Assembly: GCF_014640615.1 (NCBI RefSeq)
Contig: NZ_BMHH01000008.1
Coordinates: forward strand, 62,001 to 126,000
DNA from: Paramesorhizobium endophyticum
Lineage (GTDB): Bacteria > Pseudomonadota > Alphaproteobacteria > Rhizobiales > Rhizobiaceae
DNA length: 64,000 nucleotides
Direction: 5' to 3'
Made by a program: the position numbers and the translations under genes. This document shows positions 26,614 to 35,863 of this stretch, piece by piece; within the stretch, counting starts at the first letter, position 1; every line of letters begins with the position of its first letter. Under the pieces are notes generated by a model. The model was not told the DNA's origin. It saw only the letters and a program-made list of their open reading frames with translations, and ran no database searches.

Positions 26614-28217
26614 GCAAGGATATCGTTCTTTCAATCTCTGGCCTTGTCGTCAAAGCGCCAAACGGCGCGACGCTCGTCGACACGATTGATGTGAGGCTGA
26701 AGCGCGGCGAAGTACTTGGCCTCATCGGCGAGTCGGGCGCTGGAAAGTCCACCATCGGCCTGGCCGCCATGGGCTATGGCCGTGGCGGCTGCAAGATCGT
26801 TGAAGGCGCCATCGTCGTTGACGATATTTCCCTGATGGAAGGCACCCGCGAAACCCGGGAAAAGGCGCGCGGCGCCCGCATCGCCTATGTGGCGCAAAGT
26901 GCGGCGGCGGCGTTTAATCCGGCGCATCGCATTGGCGATCAGATCATGGAAGGCCCGCTCTATCACGGCCTCATGACCAAGGCGGAAGCCAGGATCTGGA
27001 TGCTGGAACTGCTGCACACATTGCAACTTCCAGATGCTGATACCTTTGGCGATCGCTATCCGCATCAGGTTTCTGGCGGTCAGTTACAGCGCGCCATGGT
27101 CGCCATGGCCATGTCGTGCCGCCCGGACATTCTGGTGCTGGACGAGCCAACGACGGCGCTTGACGTGACGACCCAGATAGAAGTGCTCGCACTGCTTCGC
27201 AGCCTCATCCAGCGTTACAACACAGCCGCTCTCTATATCACGCACGACCTTGCCGTCGTTGCCCAGATCGCCGACCGCATCATGGTTCTGCGTCATGGCA
27301 AGATGGTCGAGCTTGGCTCTGCGGAAAAAATTCTCGAAGCGCCGAAGCAGGACTATACCCGCCGGCTGGTTTCCGAGCGTAAAGCCAGTATTTCGGACGA
27401 ACAGGCCGAGCCCAAGACCGGTGAAATCCTCCTCGAAGTGAAGAACGTGACTGCTTATTATGGCAGGAAGCTCGTTCTGACCGATGTGGGATGTTACATC
27501 CGTCGCGGCGAGACACTTGCGGTGGTGGGGGAATCCGGCTCCGGTAAATCGACGCTTGCGCGTATTATTGCCGGCCTGCCGCCCCATTCGAGCGGCATCA
27601 TCAATCTGGCCGGACAACGGCTGGAAGCAAGCTACAAAAAGCGAAGCCGCGAGGAACTGCGACGTATTCAACTCGTCTACCAGCTTCCTGACGTGGCGCT
27701 GAACCCACGCCAGACCGTTGGCGAAATCATCGGTCGTCCGATGAAGTTCTATTTCGGTATGAATGAGGATCAGCGCGAGAGCGAAGTGAAGCGCCTGCTT
27801 GAACTGATCGGTCTGCCAGCAGACTTTGCTGGCCGCCTGCCGGGTGAGCTTTCTGGCGGTCAAAAGCAGCGTGTGTGTATCGCGCGCGCGCTGGCCGCGA
27901 AGCCTGATCTTATCATCTGCGATGAGGTCACCTCGGCGCTCGATCCCCTGGTGGCTGAGGATATTCTCAAGCTCTTGCACAAATTGCAGGACGAATTGCA
28001 GGTGTCATATCTCTTCATCACCCATGACCTTGGCGTGGTGCGCCGGCTCGCCGACCGCACCATGGTGATGCAGAGGGGCAATGTGGTCGAAACCGGCGCC
28101 ACCAAGGAAATCTTCGAACCGCCTTATCAGCCTTATACGGAGCAACTCATCACATCCGTTCCGGAGCTGCGCCGCGGCTGGCTGGACGACATCCTGAAAG
28201 CGCGTACCGTCAGTTAA
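26610..28217 (+). CDS. peptide ABC transporter ATPase, fused DppD-DppF type
   Basis: 535 residues with two complete ATPase domains. Domain 1: Walker A GESGAGKST (about 40-48), signature VSGGQLQR, Walker B LVLDEPTTALD. Domain 2 from about residue 270: Walker A GESGSGKST, signature LSGGQKQR, Walker B ICDEVTSALDP. Fusion as in GsiA. Energises the permeases upstream, whereas the second peptide importer in this window has separate ATPase genes. Confidence 0.94.
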   Translation: MSKDIVLSISGLVVKAPNGATLVDTIDVRLKRGEVLGLIGESGAGKSTIGLAAMGYGRGGCKIVEGAIVVDDISLMEGTRETREKARGARIAYVAQSAAAAFNPAHRIGDQIMEGPLYHGLMTKAEARIWMLELLHTLQLPDADTFGDRYPHQVSGGQLQRAMVAMAMSCRPDILVLDEPTTALDVTTQIEVLALLRSLIQRYNTAALYITHDLAVVAQIADRIMVLRHGKMVELGSAEKILEAPKQDYTRRLVSERKASISDEQAEPKTGEILLEVKNVTAYYGRKLVLTDVGCYIRRGETLAVVGESGSGKSTLARIIAGLPPHSSGIINLAGQRLEASYKKRSREELRRIQLVYQLPDVALNPRQTVGEIIGRPMKFYFGMNEDQRESEVKRLLELIGLPADFAGRLPGELSGGQKQRVCIARALAAKPDLIICDEVTSALDPLVAEDILKLLHKLQDELQVSYLFITHDLGVVRRLADRTMVMQRGNVVETGATKEIFEPPYQPYTEQLITSVPELRRGWLDDILKARTVS

Positions 28218-28276
28218 AACTACCGCTGCGGCGCCAATGCCGCACCGGCTCTTCTTTATTGAAATTGGAACTGATC

Positions 28277-30283
28277 ATGACCGTAAACGTCACCGAGCAT
28301 TTGTGGATCACACTCGAGGATGGCGCCCGCCTTGGTGCGCGCCTGTGGCTGCCTGAAAATGCTGAGGAAACCCCCGTTCCTGCGGTGCTCGAATATATCC
28401 CATACCGCAAACGCGATGGCACCCGTGGCCGCGACGAGCCAATGCATGGTTACTTCGCGCAGAATGGTTATGCCGCCATCCGTGTTGACATGCGCGGCAC
28501 GGGTGAATCCGACGGCCATATGGCGGATGAATACATCCAACAGGAACAGGACGATGCGCTGGAAGTCATCGCCTGGATTGCCGCCCAGCCATGGTGCAGC
28601 GGCAATGTCGGCATGATGGGCAAGAGCTGGGGCGGCTTCAACAGCCTTCAGGTCGCAGCCTGCCGTCCGCCTGCATTGAAAGCGATCATCACCGCCTATT
28701 CGACCGACGACCGCTTCCGTGACGACATTCATTACATGGGTGGGCTGCTGCTCAATGACAATCTGTGGTGGGGCACGATCATGCTCGCCTTCCAGTCACG
28801 TCCGCTCGATCCCGCGATCGTCGGCGCCGGCTGGCGCGGTTCATGGATTGAACGCCTGGAACGCCTGCCATTCTTCCCTGCCCTCTGGCTGGAACATCAG
28901 CATTACGACGAATATTGGAAGCACGGTTCGGTGCGCGAAGACTGGTCTGCGATTCAGTGCCCGGTTCTGGCCATTGGCGCATGGGCCGACAGCTACACCA
29001 ATGCGGTTCCGCGTCTGCTTGAAAACCTTCAGGTTCCTGCACGCGGCATTATCGGCCCCTGGGGTCATGTCTATCCACAGGATGGCGTTCCGGGCCCAGC
29101 GATCGGTTTCCTTCAGGAGGCAGTGCGCTGGTGGGATCATTGGCTGAAGGGCATCGATACCGGGATCATGGATGAGCCGAAGCTTCGCGCCTATGTCTGC
29201 GACACCATCGAGCCGACCGGCACGCGCGACTTTACCAATGGCCGCTGGGTTGGCGAAAAGAACTGGCCATCGACCGAAATCGCTCTCAAGCCTTTCGTGC
29301 TTGGCAGTGACTTCACGCTCGGCAAAGCCGATGCAGCCAGGGGCGTGCTGTCGATCTCCTCGCCAAACAGCCACGGCAAGGCTGGTGGCGAATGGATGGC
29401 GACGGGTTGCCACGGCGAACACCCAACAGATCAACGTCTTGACGATGGCGGTTCACTTAACTTCGACACCGCAGTTCTGGCCGACGATCTCGACATTCTG
29501 GGCGCGCCGGTCGCGCGTCTGAAATTCACTGTCGATCAGCCTGTTGCACAGGTCTCGCTGCGTCTGAGTGACATCCTGCCGGATGGCCGCGTCACCCGCG
29601 TCAGCTATCAGGTTTTCAACCTCAACCACATCAACGGCCATGACAAGCCGGAAATGCTTGTGCCAGGGAAGACCTATGAAATCGCGATCAAGCTCAACGA
29701 TAGTGGTTACAGCTTCAAAAAAGGTCATCGCATCCGCCTGTCAGTTGCATCCTGCTACTGGCCGATGGTTTGGCCTTCGCCCAAGCGCGTGACCCTGACG
29801 CTCGACACCGCTTCGTCGGTTCTCGATCTGCCCGTTCGTCCAGGCTCCGCCGATGATGCAAAGGTGGCCTTCCAGAAGCCTGCCCATGGTCCGGCAACGC
29901 CGCTTACCCAGCTTGATCCGGGCAGCGTGCGCCGCTGGACCGAACAGGATCACGTTACTGGCGAAACGCTCTATGTCACGGAAGGCATAGGCGGTCTGTT
30001 TGGCGAAGGCATTTTGCGCTTTGACGATATCGGCACACAGTTGAGCCACAGCCTCAAGCGTGAACTGCGCATCAATGACAATGATCCGCTTTCGGCATCC
30101 TATCTCCTGACGCAAGCCTATCAAATGGGACGCGAAGGCTGGATGATCGATATCGAAAGCACGACGAAGATGCGCTCCGATGCTGAAAACTTCTACATCT
30201 CCGGCGTTTTGACAGCCAAGGAAAATGGTGAAGCAGTCACAACCCGCGAGTGGAACCAGACTATTCCACGCGATCACCTTTGA
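28277..30283 (+). CDS. CocE/NonD family hydrolase (X-Pro dipeptidyl-peptidase S15 type)
   Basis: 668 residues from the ATG at 28277; a TTG at 28259 is the only upstream option. N-terminal alpha/beta hydrolase domain with nucleophile S117 in GKSWGGF, acid in GAWADSY and His in GPWGHVYPQDG; C-terminal jelly-roll domain (PF08530 type) over about residues 320-560. No signal peptide. Family members cleave esters and amides, including alpha-amino-acid esters, cocaine and X-Pro peptides. Directly behind a peptide importer, so it probably acts on the imported substrate. Confidence 0.88.
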   Translation: MTVNVTEHLWITLEDGARLGARLWLPENAEETPVPAVLEYIPYRKRDGTRGRDEPMHGYFAQNGYAAIRVDMRGTGESDGHMADEYIQQEQDDALEVIAWIAAQPWCSGNVGMMGKSWGGFNSLQVAACRPPALKAIITAYSTDDRFRDDIHYMGGLLLNDNLWWGTIMLAFQSRPLDPAIVGAGWRGSWIERLERLPFFPALWLEHQHYDEYWKHGSVREDWSAIQCPVLAIGAWADSYTNAVPRLLENLQVPARGIIGPWGHVYPQDGVPGPAIGFLQEAVRWWDHWLKGIDTGIMDEPKLRAYVCDTIEPTGTRDFTNGRWVGEKNWPSTEIALKPFVLGSDFTLGKADAARGVLSISSPNSHGKAGGEWMATGCHGEHPTDQRLDDGGSLNFDTAVLADDLDILGAPVARLKFTVDQPVAQVSLRLSDILPDGRVTRVSYQVFNLNHINGHDKPEMLVPGKTYEIAIKLNDSGYSFKKGHRIRLSVASCYWPMVWPSPKRVTLTLDTASSVLDLPVRPGSADDAKVAFQKPAHGPATPLTQLDPGSVRRWTEQDHVTGETLYVTEGIGGLFGEGILRFDDIGTQLSHSLKRELRINDNDPLSASYLLTQAYQMGREGWMIDIESTTKMRSDAENFYISGVLTAKENGEAVTTREWNQTIPRDHL

Positions 30284-30479
30284 TCTACAGCAATTATCGT
30301 TTTCTTACGAGTCGGCAAATATCTAGTCATATACGAGTTTGCCGACGGTCCTCTCCTCGACCGAGGTCGGCTTTGGGTTCGCCAGCCTTGCAAACTCGGT
30401 CTGAAACTATTCCGTTTTTGTTGTGCCTTTGAACGGCTGGCCGAAGTAACATGCCCGCAAGTCAAAGGGATACTATTCG
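30284..30479. promoter_or_regulatory. intergenic region with inverted repeat before the P1 peptidase gene
   Basis: GTCGGCAAA (30311-30319) is matched by TTTGCCGAC (30338-30346) across an 18-base spacer. This may terminate the upstream operon or bind a regulator; no long T-run follows, so a simple terminator is not certain. Confidence 0.35.
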
Positions 30480-31529
30480 ATGACGCAAAATGACCGCGCA
30501 AGAGTGCGCGCGCTCGGCCTTGAGCCAGGTTATTTCGAACCGGGCCCCATGAATGCCATTACGGATGTGGCAGGCGTTCGTGTTGGGCACGTCACGTGTC
30601 GAGAGGGTGAACGGACACGTACGGGCGCAACAGTGATCGTGCCGCATGGCGGCAATCTCTTCCAAGACAAGGTTCCCGCCGGTCTTTCCGTGTTCAATGG
30701 GTTTGGAAAATTTGCTGGTGCGACCCAAATCGCTGAACTTGGCGAGATCGAGACACCGATTATTCTGACCAATACGCTCGCGGTCGGACGCGGCATCGAG
30801 GCGATCATCCGCCATACGCTGGCCCAGCCCGGCAATGAGCGCGTGGTCTCACTGAATGCGGTGGTCGGCGAAACCAATGATTCACGCCTCAATGACATTC
30901 GTGCCGCCTGGCCGAGCGTCGATGAATGTCTCTCGGCAATCGACGCGGCTCAAGAAGGGCCGGTCGAAGAGGGTGCTGTCGGCGCCGGAACAGGCACGGT
31001 TGCCTTCGGTTTCAAGGGCGGAATCGGCACGAGTTCGCGCATAGTCTCGATTGGTGGCGCGACCTACACGCTGGGTGTGCTTGTCCAATCCAATTATGGC
31101 GGACAGCTGATGATCGCGGGCCACGCATACGATGCAATGGCCGAGCATGATAAAGACGGCTCCATTATCATCATCCTCGCGACCAACGCTCCGCTTTGCC
31201 CGCGAAATCTGGAAAGGCTCGCGCAGCGCGCTTTCGGTGGGCTTGCCCGGACTGGAGCCGCATTGAGCAATGGTTCCGGCGACTATGCGCTGGCCTTTTC
31301 CACGGCAGAAACGGTGCGGAGGACCCCGGATCGGCGCAATGATCTAAGCCATATTCCGGCGCTGCCCAACGAGCTCGTCTCGCCGCTTTTTGAGGCTGCA
31401 ATCGAGGCCACGGAAGAAGCGATCCTGAATTCGCTGTCCATGGCAACGACAACCCAAGGCTTTAACGCCAGCATCGGCGAACCGTCGACTGTCGAAGCCC
31501 TCCCCCTTCAGGCCATTCGCAGGCGCTGA
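30480..31529 (+). CDS. P1-family peptidase (DmpA/BapA type aminopeptidase)
   Basis: 349 residues. Family features: NAITDVAGVRVGH near the N-terminus, GTGTVAFGFKGGIGTSS, and the self-processing site NGSGDYALAFST with G265/S266, where the precursor would split into alpha and beta chains and expose the catalytic Ser. No signal peptide. DmpA of Ochrobactrum anthropi is an L-aminopeptidase/D-esterase-amidase, and BapA relatives cleave beta-peptides. It lies between a peptide importer and a D-amino-acid transaminase, which fits processing of unusual peptides. Confidence 0.9.
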   Translation: MTQNDRARVRALGLEPGYFEPGPMNAITDVAGVRVGHVTCREGERTRTGATVIVPHGGNLFQDKVPAGLSVFNGFGKFAGATQIAELGEIETPIILTNTLAVGRGIEAIIRHTLAQPGNERVVSLNAVVGETNDSRLNDIRAAWPSVDECLSAIDAAQEGPVEEGAVGAGTGTVAFGFKGGIGTSSRIVSIGGATYTLGVLVQSNYGGQLMIAGHAYDAMAEHDKDGSIIIILATNAPLCPRNLERLAQRAFGGLARTGAALSNGSGDYALAFSTAETVRRTPDRRNDLSHIPALPNELVSPLFEAAIEATEEAILNSLSMATTTQGFNASIGEPSTVEALPLQAIRRR

Positions 31530-31565
31530 CCGCTTTTCGCATTTTCATATCCATACGGAGTTTCC

Positions 31566-32432
31566 ATGCCTGCCAGGACAATCCGCACTGTCTATCTCAA
31601 CGGTGCTTTCTTGCCAGAGAACGAGGCGCGTCTGTCGATTTTCGACCGTGGCTTCCTGTTCGGTGACGGTATCTATGAGGTGACGGCTGTTCTTGAAGGC
31701 AAACTTATTGACAGCCCTTTACACATGACGAGACTTGAACGAAGCGTGCGTGAAATCGACGGACACCTGCCGATCACGACGGACGAAATCGTCGCTATCG
31801 AAAAGACACTTGTCCAGAAAAACGGCCTCGTGGAAGGCGTCGTATACCTTCAATATACGCGCGGCGCCGAAGACCGGAATTTCCTTTATTCGGATAATTT
31901 GGAGCCGACTTTGCTCCTGTTCACGCAGGCCAGGACGTTGGAACACGTCGCAGCAGTGGAAAAGGGTGTGCGGGTCAAGACGATGCCCGATCAGCGCTGG
32001 GAGCGGCGCGACATCAAGTCAGTCTGTCTGTTGCCACAGGTGCTCGCAAAACGCGCGGCCAAGGCGGAAGGGTTCGATGAAGCGTGGCTGGTCGAGGACG
32101 GCATGGTAACCGAGGGAGCATCTTCGACGGCCTACATCATCACGCGTGACGACCGGATCATAACGCGTGCGAACAGCTCCGCCACATTGCCGGGCTGTAC
32201 CCGCCTCGCCATTCTGCAACTTGCCAATGACGAGGGACTGACGATCGAGGAGCGGCCTTTCTCTGTGGACGAGGCCAAGGCCGCGCGTGAAGCATGCCTG
32301 ACGAGCGCTTCCAATTTCATTGTACCGATCACCAATATCGATGGGGTGCCCGTTGGCGACGGTGTGCCGGGTCCGATGTTCAAGCGGCTTCGCAAACTCT
32401 ATATGGACAATGCCCGCCAGACCGCAATCTGA
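31566..32432 (+). CDS. D-amino-acid transaminase (class IV aminotransferase)
   Basis: 288 residues, the usual length. PLP lysine K151 in RRDIKSVCLLPQV, FDRGFLFGDGIYEV near residue 26, and TEGASSTAYII with the phosphate-binding region. The first motif and RDIKS favour D-amino-acid transaminase over branched-chain IlvE, although 4-amino-4-deoxychorismate lyase relatives look similar. It follows the P1 peptidase by 36 bases, with a GGAG ribosome site, and would convert released D-amino acids to 2-oxo acids. Confidence 0.85.
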   Translation: MPARTIRTVYLNGAFLPENEARLSIFDRGFLFGDGIYEVTAVLEGKLIDSPLHMTRLERSVREIDGHLPITTDEIVAIEKTLVQKNGLVEGVVYLQYTRGAEDRNFLYSDNLEPTLLLFTQARTLEHVAAVEKGVRVKTMPDQRWERRDIKSVCLLPQVLAKRAAKAEGFDEAWLVEDGMVTEGASSTAYIITRDDRIITRANSSATLPGCTRLAILQLANDEGLTIEERPFSVDEAKAAREACLTSASNFIVPITNIDGVPVGDGVPGPMFKRLRKLYMDNARQTAI

Positions 32433-32444
32433 CTTGCACTGGCA

Positions 32445-33356
32445 TCAGCTCTCGCCGAGCAGAGACCAGATTCGACCGACGATCGGCCGGCGGTTTTCCC
32501 GGGAGCGATAGAGCCGGATTTCGACTTCAATGTCCCAGTCTAGCCTAGCGACGCGCACCAGTCTTCCGTCCGCCAGTTCGTCCCTGACGAGACTCTCCGG
32601 AATCCAGGCAAGGCCCCAGCCGGAACTCACCATGCCTTTCAGGCCTACCGACATGCTGCCCACATGCACACGGTTTTCCTGGGGCAAGCGATCTGCGAAG
32701 GCGCCAGTGATCAAATGCCCGAAAAAGGAGTTTTTTTGGTAGCTCACATGGGCAAAACCAGGCTCGATTTGATGCAAGGGCGCGCCATCGGCGTCCGGCG
32801 CGCTCACGGGAAGGATGGTTTCGTAGCCGAGCGTATGATGCTCGAACTGCGGATCGAGAAGCATCGGCACATGTGCATGCTGATAGGTCAACAGGAAATC
32901 CGATTCGCCATCGACGAGAGAATTGAGATTTTCTTCCATGCTGCCGGAATCCGGCCTCAGATGCGATACGATAGGACCGATGCGCGCGTTAACCTCATTG
33001 AGCCAATCGGGAAAGAACGTGAAGGAAAGGGTGTGCAGGGCCGCCAGCGTGACCGTGCGTGCGTCCGTCCCATCCTCGTGCTGGAGATTGCGGCGCGCCT
33101 GATAGAGGGCTTGCAAGGTTTGCTCGGCCACAGGCACGAAACGTTCGCCGGCAACGGTTAATCGCGAGGGATAGGTGGCGCGGTCGATAACGCTCGTCCC
33201 GATCCAGCTTTCCATCTGCCGGATGCGCCGGCTGAATGCAGACTGCGTGACATGGCGTTCTTCGGCTGCCTTGGAGAAATTCAGCGTTCGCGCCAGTGCC
33301 AGGAAATCCTCAAGCCATTTGACTTCCAATTGATGCTCCAGAAAGAAACTGGCCAT
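32445..33356 (-). CDS. LysR-family regulator, HypT-like
   Basis: 303 residues. N-terminal helix-turn-helix LNFSKAAEERHVTQSAFSRR is preceded by a hydrophobic VKWLEDFLALA helix; QSAFSRRI and the SFFPDWL region resemble HypT/YjiE-type LysR proteins. It converges on the transaminase gene with a 12-base gap and lies upstream of the second peptide-import operon on the same strand, beyond that operon's end. A role in controlling the D-peptide genes is inferred from position. Confidence 0.88.
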   Translation of the reverse strand: MASFFLEHQLEVKWLEDFLALARTLNFSKAAEERHVTQSAFSRRIRQMESWIGTSVIDRATYPSRLTVAGERFVPVAEQTLQALYQARRNLQHEDGTDARTVTLAALHTLSFTFFPDWLNEVNARIGPIVSHLRPDSGSMEENLNSLVDGESDFLLTYQHAHVPMLLDPQFEHHTLGYETILPVSAPDADGAPLHQIEPGFAHVSYQKNSFFGHLITGAFADRLPQENRVHVGSMSVGLKGMVSSGWGLAWIPESLVRDELADGRLVRVARLDWDIEVEIRLYRSRENRRPIVGRIWSLLGES

Positions 33357-33571
33357 CAGGCCACATGACAGATACGGCTTGGAGCGCTTATCGGCAAAAA
33401 CCGTCCAGTTTCAGGAGAGACGCTGAAAGCCAGATCAATCTCTCATCAAGGTTTCGCGACAATAAACGGGCTATTTCCAGCTGTATCCCATCGGAACGAT
33501 GTGCCCTGAACATGTTTGAGGTCACACGCTCCGAGCTTCTCTTCCTTGGCCCGAACGCATCGGGAATGCAA

Positions 33572-35080
33572 TCAGCCTGTGCGGCGATATTCCATCATTC
33601 TCGCCCGGCTGAGCACAAGTTCGAGATGATTTTCGCCAAGGCGGTGCAGGCATACACGCTTGGTCCAGGGACCGTCCTTCAGGATGAAGAGATAGCGACC
33701 GCCACCAAGCCCACGAAGCGGCATATGATGACGCACCGGTCCGACACCCATGACAACCTTGTCACCCTCGACCTCTAAGCATGCGCCTTCGGGCGATTTC
33801 CAAATGCCTGAAAGAGATGCGGCAACGTGTTCATCAACCGCCGGCACCAACCGGCGCGGGGCATGACCGATTTCCCCGATGATTACCTCGCCGTCCATCC
33901 TGAGGCGCATGGGTGACGAGGCGGAGCGTGAGGAAACCCAACCTCCTTCTTCTTCATAGACCGTTTCGTCGGCATCAAGATAGGTGACCGTGCTGCCGGA
34001 AACCGAGATCCACCATGGACCGGTCTCCGCAACATAGACGCCGTCTTTCAGTGCCGTTGACGGGCGTGGTAGCGGCAATCCGGTGAGCGCCGCCATAGCT
34101 TCTAGAGCGATCTTGAACCCATTGGTATCCTCCCGGTTCGAGACGACCACGAAGCCGCTCTTCGTTTCCGGATCGAGCAGGAAGTAGGTCTTGTAGCCCG
34201 GATGAGACCCTCCGTGGCCGGTCAGGACACGGTCGCCGAGGATCGTCCGGCGCAAGCCAAGCCCATAGCCGCTCGGACGTTCATCGCCAAGCCGCCTTTG
34301 CGCCGACAGCAAATCGAGAAGGTTAGAGAAGAAACCTTGGCCATTGAGAAGAGCCATCAGCCAGTTCGCGAGGCTTTCCGCGCTGCCCGTCATGCTGCCC
34401 GATGCTGAAATATGCAGCCCCGCAGCCGAAAGCTGCCATTTCTTGCCGTCATGCCAATATCCCGGCACGAGGCCGGCGACGGCGTCGTTCCAGTCCTCCG
34501 GGGCATCGAAGATCGCGCTCGCCTGATCGCCAAGTTGCCGCACGAAAGCGCGGAAGAACACGCCGTTGCGCTCGAATGCGGCCTCGACAAGGCGGTAGCC
34601 GGTGTTGGAATAGGAGACTTCCGAACCTGGTTCATAATTCAGCCGCGTCTGCCGGGCGAGAAATTCGAGGAGCGGACCTGCCTTCGTTTCAGTATAGACG
34701 GAGAGGCCGAGAAGCGACAGGCATTCGCGCGTGTCGGGCAGGCCACCGCTCATGTCGAGCGCGCGTCCCACGGTGACGCCGGCGAGCGGCTCCCGCAACT
34801 CCTGCAGATGGGCTCCAAGCGGATCCTCAAGACGCACCAGATCTGGATGGGCAAGCACCATGGCGCAGAATGCATGCTTGGTGACCGACGCGTATCGCAC
34901 GACGCTGCCCGCAGTAAAAGGCGCAAGCGTCGCAAGGCTTTCCACGCCGCCTGCCTCGGCAAACCGGATACCACCTGCATCGAAGCCGATCACAGCGCCT
35001 CCCGGCTGACCGGATTCCCAGTTTTGAGTGAAGCTGGTTGAGGACGACTGCGCTGCCGCCCAGTTCGGCATCTTGGACAT
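33572..35080 (-). CDS. dap: D-aminopeptidase (DAP), serine penicillin-recognising family S12
   Basis: 502 residues, against 520 for the Ochrobactrum anthropi enzyme. The S-x-x-K pair is S65/K68 (SVTK), the Tyr motif YSN at 157-159 and the His motif HGGS at 289-292, all within a few residues of the DAP S62/K65/Y153/H287 set. The C-terminal 200 residues form the two beta-barrel domains of this family. No signal peptide, so it acts in the cytoplasm, releasing N-terminal D-residues from imported peptides. Last gene of a six-gene importer operon, 24 bases after the ATPase gene. Confidence 0.92.
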   Translation of the reverse strand: MSKMPNWAAAQSSSTSFTQNWESGQPGGAVIGFDAGGIRFAEAGGVESLATLAPFTAGSVVRYASVTKHAFCAMVLAHPDLVRLEDPLGAHLQELREPLAGVTVGRALDMSGGLPDTRECLSLLGLSVYTETKAGPLLEFLARQTRLNYEPGSEVSYSNTGYRLVEAAFERNGVFFRAFVRQLGDQASAIFDAPEDWNDAVAGLVPGYWHDGKKWQLSAAGLHISASGSMTGSAESLANWLMALLNGQGFFSNLLDLLSAQRRLGDERPSGYGLGLRRTILGDRVLTGHGGSHPGYKTYFLLDPETKSGFVVVSNREDTNGFKIALEAMAALTGLPLPRPSTALKDGVYVAETGPWWISVSGSTVTYLDADETVYEEEGGWVSSRSASSPMRLRMDGEVIIGEIGHAPRRLVPAVDEHVAASLSGIWKSPEGACLEVEGDKVVMGVGPVRHHMPLRGLGGGRYLFILKDGPWTKRVCLHRLGENHLELVLSRARMMEYRRTG

Positions 35081-35104
35081 GCGTGACCTTTTGAATGGTA
35101 GCCT

Positions 35105-35863
35105 TTAAGCCGGTTCCGGCTCCTCGAATTCGATGCTGAGCCGGCGCAGTTCCTGCGTATGCGGGTGCGTGACGTTTCCGCGCCTGAGGTCTTCGACGCT
35201 CACCTGTTCCACCATCTTGCCGTCGATCATCACCCCGATACCGGTGCACAGATGGGCGATAACACCGAGATTATGGCTGACCATCACATAGGTCAGCTTC
35301 CGCTCGGTCCGAAGATCGGCAAGAAGGTTCAGGATTTCCGCCTGAACCGATACGTCGAGGGCGCTTGTAGGCTCATCAAGCAGCAGAATCTCGGGCTCGG
35401 CGATCAGCGCGCGGGCGATTGCGACGCGCTGGCGCTGGCCGCCCGAAAGCTGATGCGGATAGCGGAAACGTGCGCTTTGCGGCAACGCCACGTCGGAGAG
35501 CGCCTTGGCGATGCGTTCATCGATGCGATCCATCCGATGCACGAGCGGCAACTCGCTGAGAATGCGGTCAATCATCTGGCGCGGGTGCAGCGAGCCATAG
35601 GGATCCTGGAAAACCATTTGCACCTTGCGGAAGAAGCTTGGCGGCCGTTTCAGCGCCGCCGCTTCTCCGGAAAAAATGATCCGGCCGTCCCACATTTGAT
35701 TGAGTCCGGCCATAGCGCGCAGCACCGTCGATTTGCCCGAACCGCTTTCCCCGACGATGCCAAAACTGCCACCTTCCGCAACCCGAAAGGAAACACCTTT
35801 GACGACCTCGCAGTCACCGAACCGGATGCGCAGATTGTCGATCTCGATCGTCATTTCAGCCAC
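35105..35863 (-). CDS. peptide ABC transporter ATPase, DppF-like
   Basis: 252 residues with Walker A GESGSGKST, signature LSGGQRQR, Walker B LLLDEPTSALD and switch MVSHN. DppF/OppF side of a two-ATPase peptide importer, but shorter than usual (about 320) because the C-terminal iron-sulfur or oligopeptide extension is missing. Its start overlaps the DppD-like gene by 13 bases. Confidence 0.93.
   Translation of the reverse strand: MAEMTIEIDNLRIRFGDCEVVKGVSFRVAEGGSFGIVGESGSGKSTVLRAMAGLNQMWDGRIIFSGEAAALKRPPSFFRKVQMVFQDPYGSLHPRQMIDRILSELPLVHRMDRIDERIAKALSDVALPQSARFRYPHQLSGGQRQRVAIARALIAEPEILLLDEPTSALDVSVQAEILNLLADLRTERKLTYVMVSHNLGVIAHLCTGIGVMIDGKMVEQVSVEDLRRGNVTHPHTQELRRLSIEFEEPEPA

Noticed and set aside
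33357-33571. possible small gene between the LysR and D-aminopeptidase genes
   Set aside because: An open frame on plus crosses into the end of dap and has no ribosome site or family likeness; I see no gene here.
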